Below are positions 1 to 8,447 of a stretch of 64,000 bases of DNA, piece by piece. The notes beneath the pieces were generated by a model. It was not told the DNA's origin, ran no database searches, and worked only from the letters and a program-made list of their open reading frames with translations. The stretch lies in NCBI RefSeq assembly GCF_040719145.1, contig NZ_JBFDUZ010000001.1, positions 62,001 to 126,000 of the forward strand, written 5' to 3'. The first letter of the stretch is position 1. Each line of letters starts with the position of its first letter. The DNA comes from Paenibacillus sp. JQZ6Y-1. GTDB lineage: Bacteria > Bacillota > Bacilli > Paenibacillales > Paenibacillaceae. The position numbers and the translations under genes are program-made.

Positions 1-471
1 GTTATCATCGCGATTAACTCTAACCTCGTGCTCTCGCTCGGTATGGTCGGTGCGCTGAGTATCGTTCGTTTCCGTACGCCGATCAAAGACCCAACGGACC
101 TCATTTTCCTGTTCTGGGCAGCGGCGGCTGGTATCGTAACTGGTGCAGGCTTCTACACGCTGTCGATCATCGGCTCTATTATCGTCGGTATCGTCATGTT
201 CTTATTTATCAAAGGCTCTTCGTTTGAAACGCCGTACCTACTCGTTGTGAATGCACAGGGCGACGAAGCGGAGAAATCCGTGAATAGCAAGCTGGATTCG
301 CTGGTCAAACGCCATAATGTCAGACAAAAAACCATCACTGCCGACAATATTGAGATGACCATCGAGGTTCGCCTGAAAAATAACGAGCCTACATTTGTCA
401 ACGAAATTAGCCGTATCAGCGGTGTGAAAAATGCTGTCCTGATCAGCTATAACGGCGACTACGTCTCTTAA
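1..471 (+). CDS. DUF4956 domain membrane protein, C-terminal part (5' end outside window)
   Basis: The frame is open to the first base of the window, so only the last 156 residues are visible. They begin in a hydrophobic stretch containing GALSIVRFRTPIKDPTDL, a conserved signature of DUF4956 proteins, followed by two further membrane segments (LFWAAAAGIVTGAGFYTLS and IIGSIIVGIVMFLFI) and a soluble alpha/beta C-terminal domain of about 80 residues. DUF4956 genes commonly sit between a VTC-domain polyphosphate polymerase gene and a cotH-like gene; the CotH gene downstream fits, and I expect the polymerase just upstream of the window. The biochemical function is unknown. Family call is confident, function is not. 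Confidence 0.85.
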   Translation, partial: VIIAINSNLVLSLGMVGALSIVRFRTPIKDPTDLIFLFWAAAAGIVTGAGFYTLSIIGSIIVGIVMFLFIKGSSFETPYLLVVNAQGDEAEKSVNSKLDSLVKRHNVRQKTITADNIEMTIEVRLKNNEPTFVNEISRISGVKNAVLISYNGDYVS

Positions 472-575
472 TCTCCATTTCAATAGTTAGACATAACAGA
501 ATCAGCGAAAGGTCATTCGTCGGCACCCTGCTTGACCATGCCTTAGCTTATCTATGAACGGAATGAATGTTGTGA

Positions 576-620
576 AGATTCCCTGTAGCTATCGTCAATG
601 GATGCAGGGAATCTCGTTTT
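576..620 (+). terminator. Intrinsic terminator after DUF4956 gene
   Basis: A 10-bp inverted repeat (AGATTCCCTG / CAGGGAATCT) with a loop of about 19 nt is followed by CGTTTT. It ends the upstream transcript, so the CotH gene probably has its own promoter in the roughly 150 bases that follow. No convincing promoter was recognised there. Confidence 0.75.
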
Positions 621-775
621 ATACAACGGACATATAGGCGCAATCTGTATCAGTAGTATCAGTAATCTCAATGTGAACAATATAACGGGGATTGCGTGCA
701 TTGCCTGCCAAGATAAGGCATCGCCGCAGCGTCCGTTTTCTATGTAGTATCTATCTTGAAACTGGCGGTGATCTA

Positions 776-2470
776 GTGAAGTGGGCATTAAAATTAACGC
801 TTGCACTTAGCCTATGCGTAGCTGCCGTACCGTGGTCATCTTGGCAGCAAGCGAATGCAGCAACGGAAAGTGAACAAGCGGAGCAATCCTCCAACGTATT
901 TGTGGAGGACAAAGTAGTTGATGTGAAGATTACGATCGATTCTGATGATTTTCAGGATATTCTAGACAATGCAGCCGATGAGAAGTATTATGGCGCAACG
1001 GTAGATTATAACGGCAAAGTACTTAAAAATGTCGGGATTCGCGCCAAAGGCAATCTGTCTCTGCGTAGCGTGGTGCAGATGGACGATTCCGACCGATACA
1101 GCTTCAAGCTGAGCTTTGACCAGTACATTTCTGGGCAAAATCTATATGGTTTGGACAAAATTAATCTGAACAATGGCTATAGCGATGCCAGCTACATGCG
1201 CGAGTTTCTCGCCTATGAGCTGTCCGAAATGCTTGGCTTGCCGACACCAAAGCATTCCTTTGTTCGCGTCTATGTGAATGGCGAATACAAAGGGCTGTAT
1301 CTGGCAGTTGAGCAGGTAGACGAGTCGTTTATCGACAGTCATTATACGGATACAACGGGTACATTGTACAAGGGCGTAATGACTGGCAGTGGTAGCGATC
1401 TGCAATGGATCGACGATGATGCTGACTCCTATACAGGCTTGGAAGTGAAAACCGACAAGCAGGATAAGGATGCACTCATCAACATGCTGGATAAGCTCAA
1501 CAATGATGCGACTGCACCGTATACCGATTATTTGGATGTGGACAGTATTTTGGAATATCTGACCTTGAATGTGGTTACTAACAATACCGATAGCTACATC
1601 GGTCAGAACAAGCAGAACTATTATTTGTATGAGCATGGCGGCATCTTCAGCATGATTCCGTGGGATTATAATATGGCATTCGGCGGTCTTGGTGGCGGCA
1701 TGGGCGGCGGTGGAGGTTTCCCAGGCGGAGATGCAGATGACCGTACAGATAACGGTGCCGACAAAACCAATACCAACGCAGCGAATGGCGATAATGCCAA
1801 TACAGCGAATGACGACAATGCCGCTGAAGATCAAAATGGCGGTGGTGGTTCCAGCTCGCTCATGATCGACGAGCCAACCAGTGGTGCATTGGCAGAACGT
1901 CCGCTGATTGCCAAACTGCTTGCTGTGGATGAGTACAAAGCAAAATATCATGAGATGATCCAGACATCCATCGATCAATTCCTGAACAATGATGCCTTCA
2001 CAGCTAAGGTAAAACAGATTCAGAATCTGATCGCAGCCGATGTCAAAGCCGATCCAACTTCGTTCTATACCTACGATGAATTTGAATCTGGCGTACAATC
2101 CTTGATTGATTACAACAAGACCAATGTGGAAAATCTGCAAGGTCAACTTGACGGCACCATTGCATCTTCTGGTGACGGCTCTGGCAGCGGAGGCGGCATG
2201 GGTGGCTTCGGCGGACAAGGTGGCGGTCCAGGTGGACAAGGCGGTGACCGTCCAAATGGTGGAGGCGGTATGCAACCTCCTGATGGTATGGGTGGAGGAC
2301 CTGGTGGAGGCGGACAAGGTGGCTTTCCGGGTGGCGACATGGGCGGCTTCGGAGGTGGCGATCAACCAACCGTAAACAGCAGCTCGCAGGCGATGTACAC
2401 AGCGATCAGTATCGGCGTACTCGTACTAGCAATGGGCTTCGTCCTACTCTTCCGACGCAAACGCATTTAA
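776..2470 (+). CDS. CotH kinase family protein, secreted and membrane-anchored
   Basis: CotH proteins are atypical protein kinases. Visible family features are the Ala/Gly-Lys element GIRAKGNLSLR, the YGLDKINLNNGY and SYMREFLAYELSEMLG segments, the YKGLYLAVEQVDESF strand, and the metal-loop-like SMIPWDYNMAFGG. The frame opens upstream at TTG 692, but the GTG at 776 gives a clean signal peptide (KWALKLTLALSLCVAAVP...ANA), so I chose it; it makes 564 residues. An Asp/Asn/Ala-rich insert and two Gly-rich tracts (around 1683-1735 and 2190-2360) separate the catalytic core from a final transmembrane helix (TAISIGVLVLAMGFVLLF) with an RRKR stop-transfer. This is therefore an extracellular, membrane-tethered CotH, unlike the soluble spore-coat CotH of Bacillus. 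The DUF4956 neighbour supports the assignment. Confidence 0.85.
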   Translation: MKWALKLTLALSLCVAAVPWSSWQQANAATESEQAEQSSNVFVEDKVVDVKITIDSDDFQDILDNAADEKYYGATVDYNGKVLKNVGIRAKGNLSLRSVVQMDDSDRYSFKLSFDQYISGQNLYGLDKINLNNGYSDASYMREFLAYELSEMLGLPTPKHSFVRVYVNGEYKGLYLAVEQVDESFIDSHYTDTTGTLYKGVMTGSGSDLQWIDDDADSYTGLEVKTDKQDKDALINMLDKLNNDATAPYTDYLDVDSILEYLTLNVVTNNTDSYIGQNKQNYYLYEHGGIFSMIPWDYNMAFGGLGGGMGGGGGFPGGDADDRTDNGADKTNTNAANGDNANTANDDNAAEDQNGGGGSSSLMIDEPTSGALAERPLIAKLLAVDEYKAKYHEMIQTSIDQFLNNDAFTAKVKQIQNLIAADVKADPTSFYTYDEFESGVQSLIDYNKTNVENLQGQLDGTIASSGDGSGSGGGMGGFGGQGGGPGGQGGDRPNGGGGMQPPDGMGGGPGGGGQGGFPGGDMGGFGGGDQPTVNSSSQAMYTAISIGVLVLAMGFVLLFRRKRI

Positions 2471-2557
2471 TAAGAGAAAGCGGGATTAACGGTTAATGGG
2501 CTGTTCCACACATATCGATTCATTCTAAGCGCATCGATCTACATCTATACTCTTATG

Positions 2558-2592
2558 AAAAGAAGGCGGCATTCGTGCTTGCCTTCTTTTTG
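2558..2592 (+). terminator. Intrinsic terminator after CotH gene
   Basis: The stem AGAAGGC / GCCTTCT (loop about 13 nt) is flanked by A-run and T-run, with TTTTT at the 3' side. The remaining 200 bases before the next gene hold only the cre-like site noted separately. Confidence 0.75.
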
Positions 2593-2788
2593 ATGGAGGT
2601 AGCGGTTGTGTGCCTTGAAGGTGTATGCCTACATCGTACGAGAGAAGATGTCTAGGAGGCTGCAATCGTACAACTATGCAGAAAAGTAGCACAACAATAC
2701 GGAAATAGAACCAAATAGCACTGATTTTTAACCAAACACCACGGTTTTGTGAATAACAGCCTGTCCAGCATCCAGCTATGATGATTTA

Positions 2789-2802
2789 TGTAAGCGCTTC
2801 AT
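2789..2802 (+). promoter_or_regulatory. Candidate cre (CcpA) site
   Basis: TGTAAGCGCTTCAT matches the Bacillus cre consensus TGWAARCGYTWNCW at 13 of 14 positions. It lies about 25 bases before the acetylesterase start, a position that would fit catabolite repression of a pectin-degradation gene. Match seen; regulation inferred. Confidence 0.5.
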
Positions 2803-2826
2803 AATTTGAGAAAAGAAAGGATGATC

Positions 2827-3690
2827 TTGCGCATGTCCATCTTACAGCTACGCAAAACCCCTCTTTTCCTGATTGGTCTGTTTACACTGATTGGCTTTTT
2901 GTTTGGAGGTACAGCGGGTACGACACAGGCATCTTCTGCCCAACTCAACGGTACATCGGCAGTTGTCGGTACACAGCAGGATAGCAATGTCGCGACGAAC
3001 GACACGGCAGCTGCCGTCACCACTGTCTATTTAGCAGGCGATTCGACCGTACAAACGTATCGCTCGTCGCAGCAACCACAAGCAGGCTGGGGTCAGATGA
3101 TTGGCAATTATTTCGATGATGGAGTGGTATTCAGCAATCATGCAATCGGCGGACGTAGCTCCCGTTCCTTTATCGAGCAGGGTCGTCTCGATACAATTCT
3201 GAATCAGATTCAACCCGGCGATTATTTGATGATCCAGTTTGGACATAATGATGCAGACACCAAGCCAGAGCGCTACACGCCGGTTAACGATTATCGCAAC
3301 TATCTCAAACAATACATTGACGGTGCTCGTAGCAAAGGTGCCAATCCCATTCTTGTCACCCCCGTGTCCCGTCGCGATTATGATGCCAATGGACAATTCA
3401 AAACAAGTTTTCCCACGTATGTACAAGCGATGAAAGAAGTCGCAGTGGAAACAAATACACCGCTGCTTGATCTGAGCGCTCGCAGTGTCGCGCTGTACAA
3501 TCAGATCGGTATAGAAGGAACGAAGTCCATTTTTCTGTATGCTGCTGCTGGTATCTATCCATATTTTCCAAATGGAGTCGCAGATAATACCCATTTCCAA
3601 GAGCTAGGTGCTGTACGTATTGCTGGTCTGGTAGCAGACGGCATTCGTGATCTCCAACTGCCGTTGTCTACGCATGTGCTTCCGCAATAA
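2827..3690 (+). CDS. Secreted rhamnogalacturonan acetylesterase-like SGNH/GDSL hydrolase (copy 1)
   Basis: This carbohydrate esterase family 12-type enzyme would remove acetyl groups from rhamnogalacturonan side of pectin, outside the cell. Block I (VYLAGDSTVQTY) holds the nucleophile Ser, block III is QFGHND with the oxyanion Asn, and the C-terminal DNTHFQE supplies Asp and His. A signal peptide (FLIGLFTLIGFLFGG) precedes a short linker. The frame is open from TTG 2806; GAAAGG at 2815-2820 best spaces the TTG at 2827, though ATG 2833 is also possible and changes only two residues. A close paralogue follows about 220 bases downstream, so this is a tandem duplication. The cre-like site just upstream suggests carbon-source control. 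Confidence 0.85.
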   Translation: MRMSILQLRKTPLFLIGLFTLIGFLFGGTAGTTQASSAQLNGTSAVVGTQQDSNVATNDTAAAVTTVYLAGDSTVQTYRSSQQPQAGWGQMIGNYFDDGVVFSNHAIGGRSSRSFIEQGRLDTILNQIQPGDYLMIQFGHNDADTKPERYTPVNDYRNYLKQYIDGARSKGANPILVTPVSRRDYDANGQFKTSFPTYVQAMKEVAVETNTPLLDLSARSVALYNQIGIEGTKSIFLYAAAGIYPYFPNGVADNTHFQELGAVRIAGLVADGIRDLQLPLSTHVLPQ

Positions 3691-3910
3691 TACCTTGCCT
3701 CTTTGTGCAAAATGTATTGTACAATGGGAACTCATTCGCTAATATAAAATCAGGATCAGGGATACTATGTAAACTTCATTGGTTGCGCGTAAGACGGTCT
3801 ATCGGTGCATCATAACTGTATGTAACGACGGAACGATCTTTCTAGGCAGCAATAGGGAGCATACATAGGATACCCGGAATACGTATTTTACTTGCGAAAG
3901 AGGGACTGGA

Positions 3911-4717
3911 TTGAACCGGATATCATATCGCCCTGCGCGACGCTCTATGCTGCTGCTTGTTGTTCTTGTATTGGCTGCCGGATTGTGGATTGCTGTGGAA
4001 GCGTCAGCGGATAAGCGAACGCTGCATGCACAGCCTGTTGTTTATATTGCTGGCGATTCAACCGTGCAGACGTATACATCGGATCAACAGCCGCAGGCAG
4101 GCTGGGGACAGATGATCGGACATTATTTTGATGATGGTGTCGTGTTTAACAATCATGCTATTAGCGGACGCAGCACGCGTACCTTTATCGAGCAGGGGCG
4201 GCTGGACGAGATTATGAATGAGATTCGTCCGGGGGATTATTTGCTCATCCAGTTTGGACATAATGATGCCAATACAGCCAAGCCGGATCGGTATACACCA
4301 GTAGATGAGTATGGTCGATTGCTGCATGTCTATGTAGAACAGGCGCTACAGCATGGTGCTACACCAATTCTGATTACGCCAATGGGTACGCGCGATTATG
4401 ATACACAGGCGGGAGGGTTTACGATCAGCTTCCCACAATATGTGGAGAAAATGAAGCAGGTTGCCGCTGATACCGGAACACCGCTGGTTGATCTGAGTAC
4501 AAGCAGTGTCGCCTATTACAATAAGATAGGCGAAGCAGGCACGAAGAAGCTGTTTTTGTACGCCGAACCGAGGCAATATCCGGCTTTCCCGAATGGAGCG
4601 CAGGACAATATACATTTTCAACAGGAAGGTGCAGAGCAGATGGCACGGCTAGTATCTGAAGGGATACAGCAGTTGAATATTCCGCTCGCCAACCATGTGC
4701 AACGATCTCAGAAGTAG
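3911..4717 (+). CDS. Secreted rhamnogalacturonan acetylesterase-like SGNH/GDSL hydrolase (copy 2)
   Basis: Paralogue of the preceding gene: the blocks VYIAGDSTVQTYTSDQQPQA, NHAISGRSTRTFIEQGRLD, LIQFGHNDAN and DNIHFQQEGA align almost directly with copy 1, including catalytic Ser, Asn, Asp and His. The start is TTG, spaced about seven bases from AAAGAGGG. An N-terminal helix after RRSM (LLLVVLVLAAGLWIAVEAS) is the signal peptide. The mature region is slightly shorter than in copy 1. The two copies may differ in acetylation-site or polymer preference, but nothing visible decides this. Confidence 0.85.
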   Translation: MNRISYRPARRSMLLLVVLVLAAGLWIAVEASADKRTLHAQPVVYIAGDSTVQTYTSDQQPQAGWGQMIGHYFDDGVVFNNHAISGRSTRTFIEQGRLDEIMNEIRPGDYLLIQFGHNDANTAKPDRYTPVDEYGRLLHVYVEQALQHGATPILITPMGTRDYDTQAGGFTISFPQYVEKMKQVAADTGTPLVDLSTSSVAYYNKIGEAGTKKLFLYAEPRQYPAFPNGAQDNIHFQQEGAEQMARLVSEGIQQLNIPLANHVQRSQK

Positions 4718-4762
4718 ATTGTTGGGTGGAATGAATACACGAATACACAACCTTTTCCAATC

Positions 4763-4816
4763 AAAAAGAACCGTCGATCATCTGGTGGGAAGCACCGGTA
4801 TCGAAGGTTCTTTTTT
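4763..4816 (+). terminator. Intrinsic terminator after acetylesterase pair
   Basis: AAAGAACC pairs with GGTTCTTT, extended by TCGAT/ATCGA, and is followed by TTTTTT. The rest of the 450-base gap up to the next gene contains only the sigma-D-like promoter listed separately. Confidence 0.75.
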
Positions 4817-4998
4817 GTTCGTTAGCGGTCTCTTTTGCGTATGTATTGAACCTTACATACTTATCCATTCCGCTTCTAATATTCATTTTGTATATTCTAT
4901 ATCTCCAAGTGAGTATCATACGCACAAAGCCGTTTTTAGCAGAATTATATCCAAGTTTCTCCAATTCCAAACTTATCGTTACGGATTCCAATAAAACA

Positions 4999-5026
4999 TA
5001 AAAATTAAAGGGTTTTGTACCGATAT
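4999..5026 (+). promoter_or_regulatory. Sigma-D (flagellar/chemotaxis) type promoter
   Basis: TAAA, a 16-base spacer, then ACCGATAT. The Bacillus sigma-D consensus is TAAA-N15-GCCGATAT, so the -10 matches 7 of 8. It predicts a transcript starting near 5033 with a leader of about 135 bases for the chemoreceptor gene. The matching element upstream of the second chemoreceptor strengthens the call. Confidence 0.55.
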
Positions 5027-5167
5027 AGTTACTTATGATTCCTAATATAAAGGATAACGGATCTATGCACGTATCGACATGGTAATCCTCCATGTGGTGT
5101 GAGCTGCGATTTTCTGTATCGGGGGAAAAGGAAGTCATTAATCGTTTAGGATCTGGGAGGATGTAGG

Positions 5168-6916
5168 GTGAAATTGTTTAAAATCAACAACTGGAGTCTG
5201 ACTGTCAAAATGCTGATTCCTGTCTTTGTCGTCGTACTAGCGCTGATTGTATTTTCCATATTGTCATTGCGCAATCTGGAGACAATGGGCAAGCAGTTGA
5301 CTAGCTCGCTGTATGATAAAGCATACAAAGTCAGCTATCTTGTACTGAATGCAGACCGTGATTATTATCAGGCGATGGTAGCAGAGACATTGCTCGCCAA
5401 TTTGCAAAATGAGCAGCAAATCAAGCTGCAAACGGATAATTACAATGATAATGTGAAGCAAGCATATGACCGGATTCAGCAGGCGCGCGCGATCATGGAG
5501 CAGGATCATGATACGTTTGCCGCATACAAAGATGCTGATAACGGCAAAAATGTATTTGAATTGTTCGATGGGTTTAATGAGAATTTCAATTCATGGAAAC
5601 AGGAATTTGATGTGGATCAGCGTCGATTCGTCAATTCTTCCAATTCGGATGTGAAATTTGCTGCGGCGCGTGACAATCTGGAGCGTCTGGAAGCATTAAT
5701 TGACACGTATAGCCAAGATTCCATCAACAAAGCGGATGAACTTACGACTCATATGACACTGCTGACTTACATTCAGCTTGGCGTTATGCTAATCATCTCG
5801 CTGCTGATTATCTACTTCCTGATGCGTAATGTCAGAAAGAGAACCAAAGATACGCTGGAGCTGATCGAGCGCACCAAGCATTTCGATCTGACGTATGCGA
5901 ATCATTTAACGCCATATTTGTCTCAAAAAGATGAATTTGCTATCATCATCCAAGCATTGGGTGAAGCACGCAAAGAATTCCGCATCATGTTCGGAAAAGT
6001 CATTGATGAAAGTGGCAATTTACAAACGATCATTCATACGGTAGAAGAGCGGATGAATCGTTTGGAAGGCAGTATGCACGACATCTCATCCACAACCCAG
6101 CAATTGTCCGCAGGGATGGAAGAAACGGCTGCTTCCGCAGAGGAAATGAATGCGACCTCCAATGAGATCGAAACAGCTGTGCATTCTGTAGCCAATAAGG
6201 CGCAGGATGGTGCGAGAGCTGCCGAGCAATTGACGACGCGTGCCAATGAGTTGAATCGTCAATTCCGTACGTCGTATGAAAAGAGCTCGGCGACGTATCA
6301 AGTGGCTAGCGATAGTCTGGCGCAGGCAGTGGAAGAATCCAAATCCGTGCAGCAGATCAACTCGCTTGTCTCGTCGATTATTGATATTGCATCCCAGACG
6401 AATCTGTTGTCGCTCAATGCAAGCATTGAAGCAGCACGTGCTGGCGATGCTGGACGTGGATTTGCCGTCGTTGCTAGCGAGATCAGCAAGCTCGCTGAAG
6501 ATTCCAAGCTGGCAGCCGATCAGATCAATAGCATTACGGGGACTGTGATTCGCTCCGTTGATAATCTGTCGAAGAACTCTAACCATCTGTTAGAGCTGTT
6601 CCATACGGATATTCGCGGCGATTACGAAATGATGCTAAGTTCGGCTGAGCAGTATGCCAGCAGTGCGCAGGAGATTGATGATATCGCTGGTGATCTGAGC
6701 GCTACCTCCGAGCAATTGCTGGCATCGGTAGAGAATGTCGTCAAAACCATCCATGAGATCTCTATTGCCGCTAATGAGGGTGCCGAAGGAACCGGTCTCA
6801 TCGCTGAAAAAGCAGATGATATTGTGCAGCAGGCGACGCATGTGAGTGAGCAAATGCAAGTATCGAAGCAACGTGTAGAAGAACTGTCGAGTTCTGTATC
6901 CAAATTCAAACTATAA
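5168..6916 (+). CDS. Methyl-accepting chemotaxis protein with 4-helix-bundle-like sensor
   Basis: Classical transmembrane chemoreceptor of 582 residues. TM1 is about residues 12-34 and TM2 about 197-218, enclosing an all-helical extracytoplasmic domain of roughly 160 residues rich in Gln, Asp and Asn, consistent with a 4HB_MCP ligand-binding bundle. The cytoplasmic part ends in the long coiled coil of the signalling domain, whose hairpin tip near residues 404-445 carries [17 protein letters not shown] and [16 protein letters not shown], the CheA/CheW-binding signature. The GTG start is set by GGGAGG seven bases upstream. No C-terminal receptor-docking pentapeptide is present. The ligand cannot be predicted. 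Confidence 0.9.
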   Translation: MKLFKINNWSLTVKMLIPVFVVVLALIVFSILSLRNLETMGKQLTSSLYDKAYKVSYLVLNADRDYYQAMVAETLLANLQNEQQIKLQTDNYNDNVKQAYDRIQQARAIMEQDHDTFAAYKDADNGKNVFELFDGFNENFNSWKQEFDVDQRRFVNSSNSDVKFAAARDNLERLEALIDTYSQDSINKADELTTHMTLLTYIQLGVMLIISLLIIYFLMRNVRKRTKDTLELIERTKHFDLTYANHLTPYLSQKDEFAIIIQALGEARKEFRIMFGKVIDESGNLQTIIHTVEERMNRLEGSMHDISSTTQQLSAGMEETAASAEEMNATSNEIETAVHSVANKAQDGARAAEQLTTRANELNRQFRTSYEKSSATYQVASDSLAQAVEESKSVQQINSLVSSIIDIASQTNLLSLNASIEAARAGDAGRGFAVVASEISKLAEDSKLAADQINSITGTVIRSVDNLSKNSNHLLELFHTDIRGDYEMMLSSAEQYASSAQEIDDIAGDLSATSEQLLASVENVVKTIHEISIAANEGAEGTGLIAEKADDIVQQATHVSEQMQVSKQRVEELSSSVSKFKL

Positions 6917-6943
6917 GAAGCTATCGATTGATTATCTTTCTCA

Positions 6944-6981
6944 AAAGACTGCCCTCTCATTAGAGAAGGGCAGTCTTTTTT
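6944..6981 (+). terminator. Intrinsic terminator after chemoreceptor gene
   Basis: A 12-bp stem AAAGACTGCCCT / AGGGCAGTCTTT is followed by TTT. Strong and correctly oriented. Confidence 0.85.
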
Positions 6982-7088
6982 CAATATGTAATTGAGACAA
7001 TCCTTGCTGGAACAGCGTTTATGGATCAAATGCTAGCGAGAAAGAAAGCAGGTTCTCAATCTTTTCTCAATAAATTTGCAAAAAGCTA

Positions 7089-7117
7089 TTGATAATAATA
7101 ATCATTGCTGATAGAAT
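7089..7117 (+). promoter_or_regulatory. Fur-box-containing promoter reading antisense to DUF1540 gene
   Basis: TTGATA, 17 bases, TAGAAT forms a near-ideal housekeeping promoter on the plus strand. TGATAATAATAATCA at 7090-7104 matches the 7-1-7 Fur box TGATAATNATTATCA with one mismatch and covers the -35 region. No plausible protein starts downstream on this strand, so the product would be an RNA, running toward and across the minus-strand DUF1540 gene. Confidence 0.5.
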
Positions 7118-7128
7118 ATAAAAAGAAA

Positions 7129-7154
7129 GAAGGAACTCGGCAAAGTCCCTTCTC
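7129..7154 (-). terminator. Hairpin terminating the DUF1540 transcript
   Basis: On the minus strand AGAAGG-ACT pairs with AGT-CCTTCT, followed by TTCTTTTTATA. It lies just past the DUF1540 stop codon. The same hairpin would sit at the 5' end of an RNA made from the Fur-box promoter. Confidence 0.5.
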
Positions 7155-7182
7155 CCAGTAAAGATATGAGATTTTATACACA

Positions 7183-7335
7183 TTATTTCTTTTCAAACGT
7201 TTGGCAATCTGTTTCTTGAACATCAGTTGTTTCTTTTTGAGCGTGACTCACTACAAAGATTGTATCAGCAGTACATTTGTTTTGTTCTGCCCAGTGAGTA
7301 CAGCTGTTTACTTCACACAGTACGCCTTGTGCCAT
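7183..7335 (-). CDS. DUF1540 small Cys-rich protein (50 aa)
   Basis: The protein starts MAQGVLCEVNSCTHWAEQNK and ends with TDCQTFEKK. The spacing of its four cysteines (C7, C12, C21, C44) and the final TdCxTF are the signature of DUF1540, a small Firmicutes family that may bind a metal; its function is unknown. The frame extends upstream, but GGAGG at 7345-7349 correctly spaces this ATG (seven bases), with another ATG two codons earlier placed too close. A Fur-type promoter at its 3' side points antisense through it. Confidence 0.85.
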   Translation of the reverse strand: MAQGVLCEVNSCTHWAEQNKCTADTIFVVSHAQKETTDVQETDCQTFEKK

Positions 7336-7505
7336 GATCATACACCTCCGTTTTATAATGGATGTAGCTTTAAGAAGTCCCTTCGGCAAAAGGGGCTATT
7401 TTGTGTTGCTGAAGAAAGTTTCATCAGCAACATCAGTATACATCATATATAACCCATTTGGCAAACCATTTCACCACTTTGAGTAAAAGGAATGACAAAA
7501 AAATA

Positions 7506-7545
7506 CAGCCCCGTTCCTCCGATATAGGGGGAGCGGGGCTTTTTA
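7506..7545 (-). terminator. Bidirectional terminator downstream of mqnD
   Basis: AGCCCCG...CGGGGCT forms a strong stem with additional inner pairing (CCTCC / GGGGG). The minus strand continues into TTTTTTT, so it ends the mqnB-mqnD transcript; the plus strand has TTTTT as well. Confidence 0.75.
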
Positions 7546-7610
7546 TTGCTTTTTTTTATGAAAATATAAAAAATCATGTATAAACGATGGATAATCAGCT
7601 GCAAAGCTGC

Positions 7611-8447
7611 TTATTTGCGCAGTAGACTCAGATCGAATTCTGGCACTAAGCCTTCACGAGCAGCACGTCCAAGCAAGGCTTCAATGGCGTTATATCCATC
7701 TTCGCCGAGATCACGGGTGAACTCATTTACATATAGATCAATATGCGAATCCGCAACATCTGGGTCCATCTCTTGTGCGTGTTCCATCACATAAGCGCGC
7801 GATTGCTGTGGGTGCTCCCATGCGTACTCTACTGACGCACGTGCCCAATCGGCAATTTGCTGGGTATCCAGCGAGCGACGAGCGATAATGGCACCGAGCG
7901 GAATCGGCAATCCGGTATCCTCTTCCCACCAGCTGCCCATATCCTGTAACAGCGTCAAGCCGTAGTTCTGATACGTAAATCGAGCCTCGTGGATAACAAG
8001 CCCAGCGTCAATTTGACCGTCGCGAACAGCAGGCATAATCTGATCAAATGGCATAACGACCACTTCGCCGATACCGCCGGGTACATTTTGCGCCGCCCAC
8101 AGACGGAATAACAGGTATGCAGTAGAACGTTCGCTAGGGACAGCGACCTTTTTACCGGACAATGCAGCAGCATCGGTCGCTTGCGGATTGTTAGTCAGCA
8201 CGAGTGGACCGCAGCCGCGACCTAGTGCGCCGCCGCATGGAATGAGGGCATAATTCTCCAATACCCAAGGTAGGGCAGCATAGGAGATTTTCATGACCTC
8301 AGGACCTTCGCCAGCGGCAGCCCAGTTATTCGTAATATCGATATCTGCATACGATACATTCAGTTCCGGTGCGCCCTGCACCAGACCATGCACCCAAGCA
8401 TGGAAAACAAACGTGTCATTCGGACACGGGGAAAACGCAATATTCAT
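7611..8447 (-). CDS. mqnD: 1,4-dihydroxy-6-naphthoate synthase
   Basis: MqnD cleaves cyclic de-hypoxanthine futalosine to 1,4-dihydroxy-6-naphthoate, a late step of the futalosine route to menaquinone. The N-terminus NIAFSPCPNDTFVFHAWVHG is the family signature, and residues around GGALGRGCGPLVL, VPSERSTAYLLF and IDAGLVIHEARF match the periplasmic-binding-protein-like fold of MqnA/MqnD. At 278 residues it is the usual length. The start codon follows directly after the mqnB stop, and its ribosome binding site GGAGGTG lies within the last codons of mqnB, implying translational coupling. Presence of both genes indicates this organism uses futalosine rather than the classical Men pathway, or carries it additionally. 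Confidence 0.92.
   Translation of the reverse strand: MNIAFSPCPNDTFVFHAWVHGLVQGAPELNVSYADIDITNNWAAAGEGPEVMKISYAALPWVLENYALIPCGGALGRGCGPLVLTNNPQATDAAALSGKKVAVPSERSTAYLLFRLWAAQNVPGGIGEVVVMPFDQIMPAVRDGQIDAGLVIHEARFTYQNYGLTLLQDMGSWWEEDTGLPIPLGAIIARRSLDTQQIADWARASVEYAWEHPQQSRAYVMEHAQEMDPDVADSHIDLYVNEFTRDLGEDGYNAIEALLGRAAREGLVPEFDLSLLRK

Noticed and set aside
2190-2360. Repeated GGCGGA-type units in the CotH gene, considered as a CRISPR or satellite
   Set aside because: They encode an in-frame Gly-rich tract with no regular spacer pattern.
1142-2365. 407-codon minus-strand frame opposite the CotH gene
   Set aside because: It is a shadow of the CotH coding frame and its Gly-rich repeats. No ribosome binding site and biased composition.
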